From Nocardioides sp. GY 10127 (lineage in GTDB: Bacteria; Actinomycetota; Actinomycetes; Propionibacteriales; Nocardioidaceae): 64,000 nucleotides of DNA. Positions 28,854 to 36,557 of the stretch are shown here, one piece after another; the first letter of the stretch is position 1, and each line of letters begins with the position of its first letter. Below the pieces are notes generated by a model that was given only the letters and a program-made list of their open reading frames with translations, did not search any database and was not told where the DNA came from. Location: assembly GCF_004919085.1 (NCBI RefSeq), contig NZ_STGL01000007.1:434001-498000 (forward strand), given 5' to 3'. Position numbers and translations under genes: made by a program.

Positions 28854-30320
28854 ATGACCATCTCTTCCACCCTTCCCGAGACCGACGCGCCGCAGGTTGC
28901 GGTCAACGACATCGGCTCGGAGGCGGACTTCCTCGCCGCGATCGACGAGACCATCAAGTACTTCAACGACGGTGACATCGTCGACGGCACCATCGTCAAG
29001 GTGGACCGTGACGAGGTCCTGCTCGACATCGGCTACAAGACCGAGGGCGTCATCCCCTCGCGCGAGCTGTCGATCAAGCACGACGTGGACCCGGCCGAGG
29101 TCGTCTCGGTCGGCGACCAGGTCGAGGCCCTCGTCCTCCAGAAGGAGGACAAGGAAGGCCGCCTGATCCTGTCCAAGAAGCGCGCCCAGTACGAGCGCGC
29201 CTGGGGCACGATCGAGCAGGTCAAGGAGGAGGACGGCGTCGTCGAGGGCACCGTCATCGAGGTCGTCAAGGGCGGCCTCATCCTCGACATCGGTCTCCGT
29301 GGCTTCCTCCCCGCCTCGCTGGTGGAGATGCGCCGCGTCCGCGACCTGCAGCCGTACGTGGGCCAGACCCTCGAGGCGAAGATCATCGAGCTGGACAAGA
29401 ACCGCAACAACGTGGTCCTGTCCCGCCGCGCCTGGCTCGAGCAGACCCAGTCCGAGGTCCGCCACGGCTTCCTCACGCAGCTCCAGAAGGGCCAGATCCG
29501 CAAGGGTGTCGTGTCCTCGATCGTCAACTTCGGTGCGTTCGTGGACCTCGGCGGCGTCGACGGTCTCGTCCACGTCTCGGAGCTGTCCTGGAAGCACATC
29601 GACCACCCGTCCGAGGTCGTCGCCGTGGGCGACGAGGTCACCGTCGAGGTCCTCGACGTGGACATGGACCGCGAGCGTGTCTCCCTGTCGCTGAAGGCGA
29701 CGCAGGAGGACCCGTGGCAGCACTTCGCCCGTACCCACCAGATCGGTCAGATCGTGCCGGGCAAGGTCACCAAGCTGGTGCCCTTCGGCTCCTTCGTCCG
29801 CGTCGAGGAGGGCATCGAGGGCCTGGTGCACATCTCCGAGCTGGCCGAGCGCCACGTGGAGATCCCGGAGCAGGTCGTCCAGGTCAACGACGGCGTCATG
29901 GTCAAGATCATCGACATCGACCTCGAGCGTCGCCGCATCTCGCTGTCGCTGAAGCAGGCCAACGAGACCGCCGTCGCCACCGACGTCGAGGAGTTCGACC
30001 CGACGCTCTACGGCATGACCGCCACGTACGACGAGCAGGGCAACTACGTCTACCCCGAGGGCTTCGACCCGGAGACCGGCGAGTGGCGCGAGGGCTACGA
30101 CGAGCAGCGCGCCGCCTGGGAGGCCGAGTACGCCCAGGCGCACGCCCGCTGGGAGCAGCACGTCAAGCAGCAGCAGGAGGCCGCCAAGGCCGAGATCGAG
30201 GCCGGCGAGGCCACCTCGTACTCCTCCTCGAACGAGACCGACGAGGTCGCCGACGGCGGCTCGCTCGCCTCGGACGAGGCGCTGCAGGCGCTCCGCGAGA
30301 AGCTGACCGGCGGCAACTGA
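28854..30320 (+). CDS. rpsA: 30S ribosomal protein S1
   Basis: mRNA-binding ribosomal protein, 488 residues. Four S1/OB-fold domains are visible starting near residues 40, 125, 210 and 295, each with G-x-x-x-x-x-F-x-x-x-x-x-x-G-x-x-H/P-x-S-E-L or its degenerate form (repeats 3 and 4 are canonical: V-H-V-S-E-L and V-H-I-S-E-L). Actinobacterial S1 has four rather than the six repeats of E. coli. The C-terminal 100 residues are acidic and Gln-rich with a predicted coil. The ATG start follows CCAAGGA at about 11 bases. It is a single-gene unit with its own promoter and terminator. Confidence 0.98.
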   Translation: MTISSTLPETDAPQVAVNDIGSEADFLAAIDETIKYFNDGDIVDGTIVKVDRDEVLLDIGYKTEGVIPSRELSIKHDVDPAEVVSVGDQVEALVLQKEDKEGRLILSKKRAQYERAWGTIEQVKEEDGVVEGTVIEVVKGGLILDIGLRGFLPASLVEMRRVRDLQPYVGQTLEAKIIELDKNRNNVVLSRRAWLEQTQSEVRHGFLTQLQKGQIRKGVVSSIVNFGAFVDLGGVDGLVHVSELSWKHIDHPSEVVAVGDEVTVEVLDVDMDRERVSLSLKATQEDPWQHFARTHQIGQIVPGKVTKLVPFGSFVRVEEGIEGLVHISELAERHVEIPEQVVQVNDGVMVKIIDIDLERRRISLSLKQANETAVATDVEEFDPTLYGMTATYDEQGNYVYPEGFDPETGEWREGYDEQRAAWEAEYAQAHARWEQHVKQQQEAAKAEIEAGEATSYSSSNETDEVADGGSLASDEALQALREKLTGGN

Positions 30321-30364
30321 GCCCCCGGCGGCTGACGCCCTCACCGGCGTCCCGCACCCACGAA

Positions 30365-30406
30365 CGAAGCCCCGCCCGGGTCACCCGGGCGGGGCTTCGT
30401 CGTTTC
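30365..30406 (+). terminator. Terminator of rpsA
   Basis: A perfect 16-bp stem (30365-30380 with 30384-30399) with loop TCA is followed by TCGTTTCTC. Confidence 0.85.
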
Positions 30407-30444
30407 TCGGGGGTCGTTCTCGGTGGTCGACGGGAGGGCGCGGC

Positions 30445-30603
30445 TCAGTGCCACGAGGAGCCGGTGTGGGCGAACTCGTCCGTCTCGTGGCTGCGGGGCG
30501 GGACGTAGCCCTGGCCGGGGCGGTCGTCGAGCAGGGAGCGGAGACCGAGGAGGGCGGTCGTGGTGAGGGCGGTGAGGAGCAGGAAGAGGACGAGTGCGGT
30601 CAT
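30445..30603 (-). CDS. Small membrane protein, 52 residues
   Basis: A short gene: ATG at 30603, stop at 30445. The N terminus is one membrane helix (T-A-L-V-L-F-L-L-L-T-A-L), followed by L-L-D-D-R-P-G-Q-G-Y-V-P-P-R-S-H-E-T-D-E-F, a tail pattern (P-P-R-S-H) I recall from small actinobacterial membrane proteins of unknown function. Codon use has strong third-position G/C bias throughout, supporting a real gene. It is divergent from the GlxA-type regulator; the 94-base gap holds inverted repeats likely to control both. AGGA lies nine bases before the ATG. Confidence 0.72.
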   Translation of the reverse strand: MTALVLFLLLTALTTTALLGLRSLLDDRPGQGYVPPRSHETDEFAHTGSSWH

Positions 30604-30697
30604 GGCAGGAATCCTGCTCTGCGTAAGATCCTGCCGCGAGTGGCAGAGATGTCACTGATGCTCGATTTCCTGCCACTGCTCGTGAGAGGCTGTCCCC
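30604..30697. promoter_or_regulatory. Operator region between small protein and GlxA-type regulator
   Basis: Near-palindrome GCAGGAATCCTGC (30605-30617) abuts the small-protein start. A second pair, GTGGCAG (30640-30646) and CTGCCAC (30670-30676), is separated by 23 bases and reads TGGCAG-N23-CTGCCA. A further CCTGCC is at 30630-30635. The spacing of about three helical turns suits an AraC-type dimer or a looped site. Confidence 0.55.
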
Positions 30698-31639
30698 GTG
30701 CTCACCAACGTCGCCGCCCTCGTCTACGACGGGGTCGCCCCCTTCGAGCTCGGCGTGCTCTGCGAGGCCTTCGGCCTGGACCGGGCCGACGACGGCGTGC
30801 CCGTGCTCGACTTCGCGGTCTGCGGCGTCCGCCCCGGCCCGGTGGAGACGGACATGGGTTTCGCCATCGACGTCCGGCGCGACCTGGGGCGGGTGGCGGA
30901 GGCCGACCTCGTCTGCGTGCCCGCCCAGCCCCGCGGCGAGGCGCCGCCGGAGATCATCGCGGCGCTGCAGGCCGCCCACGAGCGCGGTGCGCGCCTGCTG
31001 TCGGTGTGCTCGGGGGCCTTCACGCTGGGCGCCGCGGGCCTCCTCGACGGCCGGGAGTGCACGACGCACTGGCGCTACACCGCCCGCCTGGCCGGCCAGT
31101 TCCCGCTGGCCACCGTCGTGCCCGAGGTGCTCTACGTGGACAGCGGGCAGGTGGTGACGAGCGCGGGCACCGCCGCCGGGATCGACGCGGCGCTGCACGT
31201 GTGGCGCCAGGAGCACGGGTCCTCGGTCGCCAACGTGATCGCCCGCCGGATGGTGGTCCCGCCGCAGCGCGACGGCGGCCAGGCCCAGTTCATCGCGCGC
31301 GCGGTGCCCGAGTGCGACGCCGACACGCTCGGCCCCCTGCTGGCGTGGATGATGGAGAACCTGGACGCCGACCTGGGCGTCGAGACGCTGGCGCGGCGCG
31401 TCCACCTGGCTCCTCGGACCTTCGCCCGGCGCTTCCGCGAGGAGACCGGCACCACGCCCCACGTGTGGGTGACGGCGCAGCGGGTGCGCGCGGCCGAGGA
31501 GCTCCTTGAGCGCAGCGACCGCCCCGTGGACTGGATCGCCCGCGAGGTCGGGTTCGGCAACCCGGCCACCCTGCGCCACCACTTCACCCGGGTCCGGGGC
31601 CTGAGCCCTCAGGCGTACCGGCGACAGTTCGCCTGCTGA
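30698..31639 (+). CDS. GlxA-type transcriptional regulator (DJ-1/PfpI plus AraC HTH)
   Basis: 313 residues. The N-terminal DJ-1/PfpI-like amidotransferase fold (about 1-180) has the nucleophile-elbow sequence S-V-C-S-G-A-F near residue 108. The C-terminal AraC domain (about 215-310) has two helix-turn-helix motifs, V-E-T-L-A-R-R-V-H-L-A-P-R-T-F-A-R-R-F and W-I-A-R-E-V-G-F-G-N-P-A-T-L-R-H-H-F, ending L-S-P-Q-A-Y-R-R-Q-F. Such regulators often control the divergent gene, here the 52-residue protein. The GTG start lacks a ribosome binding site; a degenerate -10 GAGGCT ends six bases upstream. Confidence 0.92.
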   Translation: MLTNVAALVYDGVAPFELGVLCEAFGLDRADDGVPVLDFAVCGVRPGPVETDMGFAIDVRRDLGRVAEADLVCVPAQPRGEAPPEIIAALQAAHERGARLLSVCSGAFTLGAAGLLDGRECTTHWRYTARLAGQFPLATVVPEVLYVDSGQVVTSAGTAAGIDAALHVWRQEHGSSVANVIARRMVVPPQRDGGQAQFIARAVPECDADTLGPLLAWMMENLDADLGVETLARRVHLAPRTFARRFREETGTTPHVWVTAQRVRAAEELLERSDRPVDWIAREVGFGNPATLRHHFTRVRGLSPQAYRRQFAC

Positions 31640-31672
31640 GAGGTGTCGCGGGCCTCAGGCCCGCACGACCTC
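31640..31672. terminator. Imperfect terminator between regulator and glycosylase genes
   Basis: The inner stem GCGGGC/GCCCGC (31648-31653 with 31659-31664) is extended, after a 3-base internal loop, by GAGGT/ACCTC (31640-31644 with 31668-31672). It overlaps the stop of the convergent YcaQ-like gene. Confidence 0.45.
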
Positions 31673-32776
31673 GGCGTCGAGCCAGGCCGCGAGGTCGGCC
31701 AGCTCGGCGTCCACGTCCTCGCGCAGGGACGCGGGCCACGGCGCGTCCTCGTGCACGGCCCGGACGAGCAGGGTGCCCTCCAGTGGCAGGTGCTGGGCGT
31801 CGACCTTGCCCACGAGGTCCTCGCCGTGCAGGACCGGCAGGGCCCAGTAGCCCCAGCGGCGGGCCGAGGCCGGCTTGTACATCTCCAGCTGGTAGTCGAA
31901 GCCCCACAGCTCGGCCATGCGCTTGCGGTCCATGACGAGCCGGTCGAGCGGTGAGAGCAGCGCGGTGCGCGGCAGGAACGAGTCCGCGTGGGCGTCCAGG
32001 AGGGTGGGGTCCACGCGCCAGGTGCCGCGGACGCCCTCGATGCTCGCCGGCTCCCCGCTCGCCCCCACGTCGTGGGGCTCGCCGGGCGCGACGGCCGCCC
32101 GGGCGCGCGCGACCCCCAGTGCCGCGAGCCGCCGACGGGCCCGCTCGGCCAGCGCCTCGGCCGGCGGCACCGGCTCGTCGTCGGGGAGCACCCGCTCGGC
32201 GAGGTCCCAGAGCCGGTGCTGGCCCTGACGGCCGACCACGGCCACCTCGCCGCGGGCCGCCATGAGGTCGAGGAGGCGCAGCAGGGAGCGGTCGTCGTTC
32301 CAGCCGCTGGAGCGCCAGGGGCGGACGATCGCGCCCCTCGGGAGGTCGGGCGCGGCGAGCGGGCCGTCCTGCCGGAGGAGCTCGAGGGTCTCCAGCCGTG
32401 CGCCGTCGTTGTCCTCCACCCACGCGGCCAGCTCCTGCTGCCACGGCGAGAGCTCGCCGGTGCCCGGCCAGGCCGCCATCTCCGCGGTGTGGAGCCGCAC
32501 GTCCTCGGCGGGGCGGGCGTACCCGCCGATCTCGACGAGCGCGCCTCCGGCCAGCAGGTCGTCCAGCTCCTCGCGGTCGTAGCCGCTGCCCAGCCTGCTC
32601 CAGAGCACCAGGTGCGCGCTGGGCGCCACGTGCCGGGTCGGGTCGAGCTGGAGGACGCCGAGGTGGCGCACCACCTCCAGGACGTCGCCGGGTCGTCGCC
32701 CGGTGAGGAGCTGGGCACGCACCGCGACGCGGCGCGCCTCGGCGCGGGAGAGGCGGTGGGCGGGCGGGGGAGGCAC
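31655..32776 (-). CDS. Winged-helix DNA glycosylase of the YcaQ/AlkX (HTH_42) family
   Basis: 373 residues. YcaQ-type proteins unhook interstrand crosslinks and excise bulky alkyl bases. The family active-site motif Q-x-D is visible as L-G-V-L-Q-L-D-P-T near residue 43, with upstream L-S-R-A-E-A-R-R. The three-winged-helix body ends in the Y-K-P-A-x-x-R-x-W-G-Y-W-A-L-P-V-L segment characteristic of the family. GTG 32776 lies exactly six bases after TAGGGT, so the message is probably leaderless. Named YcaQ-like rather than by symbol because the exact subgroup needs a tree. Confidence 0.85.
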   Translation of the reverse strand: MPPPPAHRLSRAEARRVAVRAQLLTGRRPGDVLEVVRHLGVLQLDPTRHVAPSAHLVLWSRLGSGYDREELDDLLAGGALVEIGGYARPAEDVRLHTAEMAAWPGTGELSPWQQELAAWVEDNDGARLETLELLRQDGPLAAPDLPRGAIVRPWRSSGWNDDRSLLRLLDLMAARGEVAVVGRQGQHRLWDLAERVLPDDEPVPPAEALAERARRRLAALGVARARAAVAPGEPHDVGASGEPASIEGVRGTWRVDPTLLDAHADSFLPRTALLSPLDRLVMDRKRMAELWGFDYQLEMYKPASARRWGYWALPVLHGEDLVGKVDAQHLPLEGTLLVRAVHEDAPWPASLREDVDAELADLAAWLDAEVVRA

Positions 32777-32849
32777 CCCGCCACCCTAGGCAGTCGCGCC
32801 GACAGGCCGCGCCCGTCGTGCCCGTCGTGCCCGAGTGGTGCGGCGCGCC

Positions 32850-34676
32850 TCAGGCGGCTGCGGTCCCCAGGCCGCGCCGCACGAGGTCGGCGTAGCGACC
32901 CGCCCGCAGGAGCAGCTCCTCGTGGGTGCCGACCTCGGCCACCCGCCCGTGGTCCAGGACGACGATCTGGTCGGCGTCGCGCACCGTGCTCAGCCGGTGG
33001 GCGATCGTGATGGTGGTGCGGCCGTGCGCCAGCCGGTCGAGCGCCTCCTGGACCTCGCGCTCGGTGGTGTTGTCCAGGGCGCTGGTCGCCTCGTCCAGGA
33101 CGAGGACCCGGGGGTCGCGCAGCAGGGTCCTGGCGATGGCGAGCCGCTGTCGCTCGCCGCCGGAGAAGCGGTGGCCGCGGGAGCCGACCATGGTGTCGTA
33201 GCCGTCCGGCAGTGACGCGATGACGTCGTGGATGCGGGCCGCCCGGCAGGCCTCCTCGAGGTCGGCGTCGGTGGCCTCCGGGCGCGCGTGGCGGAGGTTC
33301 TCGGCGACGGTGGCGTGCAGCAGGTAGGTCTCCTGCGTGACGACGCCGACGGTGCGGGCGACGTCGGCCAAGGTCAGGTCGCGCAGGTCGATGCCGTCGA
33401 CCCGGACGGCGCCGGAGGTCGGGTCGTGCAGGCGGGCGACGAGCGAGGCGAGCGTCGACTTGCCGCTGCCCGTCTCGCCGACCAGCGCCAGGGAGCCGCC
33501 GGCCGGCACGTGCAGCGTGACGTCGCGCAGGACGGGGGAGTCGCCGTAGGCGAAGGTGACGTGGTCGAGGTCGACCTCGCCGCGCGGCTCGCCGAGGGGC
33601 ACCGGGTGCGCCGGGTCGTCGATCTCCACGGGCAGGTCCAGGTACTCGAAGAGGCGGCTGAACAGGGCCAGGGAGGCGGTGACGTCGACGCCGACGTTGA
33701 GCAGCTGGGCCAGCGGGCGGAACAGCTGGGACTGGAGCGCCACGAACGCCACGAGCGTCCCGATCGTCATCCCGCCGCTGGTGGCGGGGAACCCGGCGGC
33801 CAGGTACAGGGTCGCCGGCACGACCGCGAACACGACCGTCATGCTGGCCATCCGCCACCGCCCCGCCAGCTGAGAGCGGACCTCGAGGTCCACCAGGTCG
33901 GACGACGTGCGCCGGAAGCGCTCGGCGAGAGCAGGGCCGGCGCCGAGGGTCTTGGTGAGCTGCACCCCGCTCACGGAGAGTCCCTCCTCGACCTGGACGT
34001 GCAGGTCGGCCAGCTTCTTCTGGCGCGCCGTGGTCACCGCGTAGCGCAGCTTGGCGGTCTGCCGGGAGAGGATCACCGCCGGGGGCAGGACCACGAGGGT
34101 GACGAGGGCCAGCCGCCAGGAGAGCGCGAGCATCGCCACGATGGAGCCCACCACGATCGTCACGTTGGAGGCGATGGACGTGGCGGTCGACGTCACGACC
34201 GACTGCATGCTCCCGATGTCGTTGATGACCCGGGACTGGATCTCGCCCCCGCGGGTCCGGGTGAAGAAGCCCACGGACTGGCGCTGGAGGTGCGTGAACA
34301 GGTCGGAGCGGAGCCGGTGCATGACCTTCTGGCCCACGGCGGTGGAGATCCACGTCTGGCCGACGCCCAGGACCGCGGTGACGACCGCGACCAGGACCAT
34401 GCCGAGCACGCACAGGAGCAGCAGGCGCACGTCGCCCGTCGGCAGGGCGTCGTCGATGACGGCACGCACCAGGAACGGCGAGGCCAGCGACGCCAGCGAG
34501 CTGGTGACGATGAGGACGACCACGAGGGCCAGGGCGGCACGGTGCGGACGGAAGAGCCCGGCCACCCGGCCGACGGAGACGGGGGAGGAGCGCAGCTGGT
34601 CGCGCGCCGCGCGCCGCTGCTCGGGGGTGCTGCCCATGCCGGGGCGGCCTCCGCCGCCCCCGGGGTGGCCTGCCAT
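32850..34676 (-). CDS. ABC-type multidrug exporter (half transporter, fused TMD-NBD)
   Basis: 608 residues, the usual length for one membrane domain plus one ATPase. Six helices span about 40-330; the ATPase domain has Walker A V-G-E-T-G-S-G-K-S-T, Q-loop V-T-Q-E-T-Y, signature F-S-G-G-E-R-Q-R, Walker B V-L-V-L-D-E-A-T and H-loop I-A-H-R-L-S-T. It likely works as a homodimer. ATG 34676 has GAAGGAG seven bases upstream; a 22-codon longer frame would run through the operator. Divergent from a MarR regulator, with a perfect palindrome between them, so the exporter is probably repressed by that MarR and induced by its ligand. The N terminus is Gly-rich. Confidence 0.93.
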   Translation of the reverse strand: MAGHPGGGGGRPGMGSTPEQRRAARDQLRSSPVSVGRVAGLFRPHRAALALVVVLIVTSSLASLASPFLVRAVIDDALPTGDVRLLLLCVLGMVLVAVVTAVLGVGQTWISTAVGQKVMHRLRSDLFTHLQRQSVGFFTRTRGGEIQSRVINDIGSMQSVVTSTATSIASNVTIVVGSIVAMLALSWRLALVTLVVLPPAVILSRQTAKLRYAVTTARQKKLADLHVQVEEGLSVSGVQLTKTLGAGPALAERFRRTSSDLVDLEVRSQLAGRWRMASMTVVFAVVPATLYLAAGFPATSGGMTIGTLVAFVALQSQLFRPLAQLLNVGVDVTASLALFSRLFEYLDLPVEIDDPAHPVPLGEPRGEVDLDHVTFAYGDSPVLRDVTLHVPAGGSLALVGETGSGKSTLASLVARLHDPTSGAVRVDGIDLRDLTLADVARTVGVVTQETYLLHATVAENLRHARPEATDADLEEACRAARIHDVIASLPDGYDTMVGSRGHRFSGGERQRLAIARTLLRDPRVLVLDEATSALDNTTEREVQEALDRLAHGRTTITIAHRLSTVRDADQIVVLDHGRVAEVGTHEELLLRAGRYADLVRRGLGTAAA

Positions 34677-34717
34677 GCGACCACTCCTTCCTCTGCCGTA
34701 CGGGTGTCGATCAGTTA

Positions 34718-34732
34718 GTGAGGTTACCTCAC
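34718..34732. promoter_or_regulatory. Palindromic MarR operator
   Basis: GTGAGGT-T-ACCTCAC is a perfect 15-base palindrome in the 91-base gap between the ABC exporter and marR. TGAGG recurs at 34734-34738 on the same face. On the minus strand it overlaps TAACCT/TAACTG, candidate -10 boxes of the exporter, and on the plus strand it lies about 35 bases before the marR start. Confidence 0.7.
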
Positions 34733-34767
34733 GATGAGGCAACCCGCATTCCCGCTAGAGTGTTCCC

Positions 34768-35241
34768 GTGCCCCACGCCGACAGCTCACAGGACCCGCGC
34801 GAGGCCGGTCACGTCCACCAGGAGACGACGGGGGACCTGCTCATGAGCGCGGCGCGCTCCCTGCGGCGCGCGGTGTGGCACTCGGCGGGGGAGTGGGACG
34901 TCGCGCCGGCCCAGGCCAAGGCGCTGGGGGTGGTCTGCCGCGAGGCGCCCGTGCGCATCTCCCGGCTCGCCGAGCGCCTGCACATCGCCCCGCGCTCGGC
35001 CACCGAGGTGGTCGACCACCTGCAGGAACGGGGGCTCGTGCTGCGCGAGCCCGACCCGGTGGATCGTCGCGCCACCTGCGTCGTGCCGACCGAGGAGGGT
35101 CGTCGGCTCCAGGCGTTGCTGGCAGAGTCCCGGCGCCAGGCCACGGAGGGCTACCTCGCCGTCCTGGACGACGAGGAGCGCGCCGTGCTGGACCGGCTCG
35201 TCCGACGCCTGGTGCTGGCCGAGCGGCCGGAACGCGCCTGA
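34768..35241 (+). CDS. MarR-family transcriptional regulator
   Basis: 157 residues. The winged helix-turn-helix (about 45-115) has I-S-R-L-A-E-R-L-H-I-A-P-R-S-A-T-E-V-V-D-H-L as recognition region and the wing D-P-V-D-R-R-A-T-C-V-V-P-T, the MarR D-x-R signature. Flanking helices form the dimer interface. It is likely a repressor of itself and the divergent ABC exporter through the palindrome at 34718-34732. GTG start with TAGAGT ending six bases upstream, hence leaderless. A cysteine in the wing could be redox sensitive, though this is speculation. Confidence 0.92.
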   Translation: MPHADSSQDPREAGHVHQETTGDLLMSAARSLRRAVWHSAGEWDVAPAQAKALGVVCREAPVRISRLAERLHIAPRSATEVVDHLQERGLVLREPDPVDRRATCVVPTEEGRRLQALLAESRRQATEGYLAVLDDEERAVLDRLVRRLVLAERPERA

Positions 35242-35335
35242 GCCCGCCGCGGTCTGATCCGGGCCGCACGCGCTCCTGACCTGCGCGGACGCGCGCGCCC
35301 CACGGGGGGTGGTCCGCGGGTGCTCGCGCGCCCTC

Positions 35336-35389
35336 TTGCGCCCCGGTGAATATGTCCGTACATTGAGGGATATAACCCCTCGGGGGGTT
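35336..35389 (+). promoter_or_regulatory. Promoter and operators of the persulfide-detoxification operon
   Basis: -35 TTGCGC (35336-35341), a 17-base spacer and -10 TACATT (35359-35364). ATGT-CCGT-ACAT (35352-35363) overlaps the -10 and suits a GntR site. Just downstream, at the predicted transcription start, AACCCC-TCGG-GGGGTT (35374-35389) is a C/G-tract palindrome like the CsoR/CstR-family operators in front of rhodanese and cst genes. Two controls may therefore act on one promoter. Confidence 0.6.
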
Positions 35390-35408
35390 CCATTCAGGAG
35401 GAGCGAGG

Positions 35409-36173
35409 ATGACCGAGCAGACGCTGGCCCGACTCGACCGGGGCGCGCCCCAGCCGCTGTGGGAGCAGCTCCAGGCCGATCTCAACCGGAGGCTGGAGCG
35501 GGGCGAGTTCGTCGACTCCTTCCCCGGCGAGATGCAGCTCGTCGCTGACTACGAGGTCAGCCGGCACACCGTCCGCGCCGCGCTCCGGGCGCTGCGCGAG
35601 ACGGGCGTCATCGAGTCCGCTCGCGGCCGCCAGCCCCGTGTCGCCGCCCCCCGGATCACCCAGTCGCAGGGCACCCTCTACAGCCTCTTCGCCTCGGTGG
35701 AGTCGACCGGGCACCGGCAGCGCTCGGTCGTCCGCCGCCTCGAGGTCTTCGCGGACGGCGTGGTCGCCAGCCGCCTCGGCCTGGAGGAGTCCTCGCCGCT
35801 CGTCTACCTCGAGCGCGTGCGGATGATGGACGACGAGCCCCTGGCGCTGGACCGGGTGTGGCTGCCCGCCGAGGTCGCCGCGCCGCTGCTCACCGTCGAC
35901 CTCTCCGCCACCTCGCTCTACGGGGCCCTCGAGGCCCACTGCGGCATCCGCCTCACCGGCGGCACCGAGCAGGTCCGCGCCGTCGTCCCGACGTCGGCCG
36001 AGCGCCGCACCCTCGGCATCGGCGCCGACGTCGCTGCCCTGCACCTCGAGCGCGTCGGCACGAGCCTCGGCCGCCTCGTCGAGCTCCGTCGGACCCTCGT
36101 CCGGGGCGACCGCTACGCCCTGGTCACCGACCTGGCGAGCCCGGACCGCGTCCAGGTCACCGCCGAGTCCTGA
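35409..36173 (+). CDS. GntR-family regulator with UTRA domain
   Basis: 254 residues. The N-terminal GntR winged helix-turn-helix (about 15-80) has P-L-W-E-Q-L-Q-A-D-L, D-S-F-P-G-E-M-Q-L-V-A-D-Y-E-V-S-R-H-T-V-R-A-A-L and the wing E-S-A-R-G-R. The C-terminal UTRA ligand-binding domain (about 95-250) has P-L-V-Y-L-E-R-V-R and L-Y-G-A-L-E-A-H-C-G-I. UTRA domains bind small ligands and switch DNA binding. ATG with AGGAGG upstream. It is the first gene of the operon with rhodanese, TauE/SafE and CstB-like genes (60-base gap to the rhodanese), so sulfur compounds or a metabolite signalling them are plausible ligands; this is inference. Confidence 0.9.
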   Translation: MTEQTLARLDRGAPQPLWEQLQADLNRRLERGEFVDSFPGEMQLVADYEVSRHTVRAALRALRETGVIESARGRQPRVAAPRITQSQGTLYSLFASVESTGHRQRSVVRRLEVFADGVVASRLGLEESSPLVYLERVRMMDDEPLALDRVWLPAEVAAPLLTVDLSATSLYGALEAHCGIRLTGGTEQVRAVVPTSAERRTLGIGADVAALHLERVGTSLGRLVELRRTLVRGDRYALVTDLASPDRVQVTAES

Positions 36174-36232
36174 CGCGCCGCACCCCCGGACCACCCCGCA
36201 CGCCCACCCCGCGACAGACCCAGGAGACCGCC

Positions 36233-36550
36233 ATGACCACCGCCGTCCGCACCGTCGACGTCCACGAAGCCCGTCGCCTCGCCGACCAGGGCGCCGTCCT
36301 GCTCGACGTCCGCGAGGACGACGAGTGGGCGCAGGCCCACATCGACGGCGCCACCCACGTCCCGCTGGGCACCCTCGACCCCGCCGCCGTGGGCCGCGAC
36401 CGCCTCGTGGTGGCCGTGTGCCGCTCCGGCAACCGCTCCGGCCGCGCCGCGGAGGCCCTGGCCGGTGCCGGCGTCGACGTCGTCAACATGACCGGCGGCG
36501 TCCTGGCCTGGGCCGAGGCCGGCCTGCCGCTCGTCGTCGCGGGGGAGTGA
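36233..36550 (+). CDS. Single-domain rhodanese
   Basis: Sulfurtransferase of 105 residues. Fold start V-D-V-H-E-A-R-R-L, then L-L-D-V-R-E-D-D-E-W-A-Q-A-H-I-D-G-A and the active-site loop C-R-S-G-N-R-S with Cys63 as the persulfide carrier. Arg residues in the loop favour transfer to anionic acceptors. ATG start with AGGAG seven bases upstream. Seven bases separate its stop from the TauE gene. In this context it likely takes sulfane sulfur from low-molecular-weight persulfide and passes it on within the operon. Confidence 0.93.
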   Translation: MTTAVRTVDVHEARRLADQGAVLLDVREDDEWAQAHIDGATHVPLGTLDPAAVGRDRLVVAVCRSGNRSGRAAEALAGAGVDVVNMTGGVLAWAEAGLPLVVAGE

Positions 36551-36557
36551 ACGAGTC

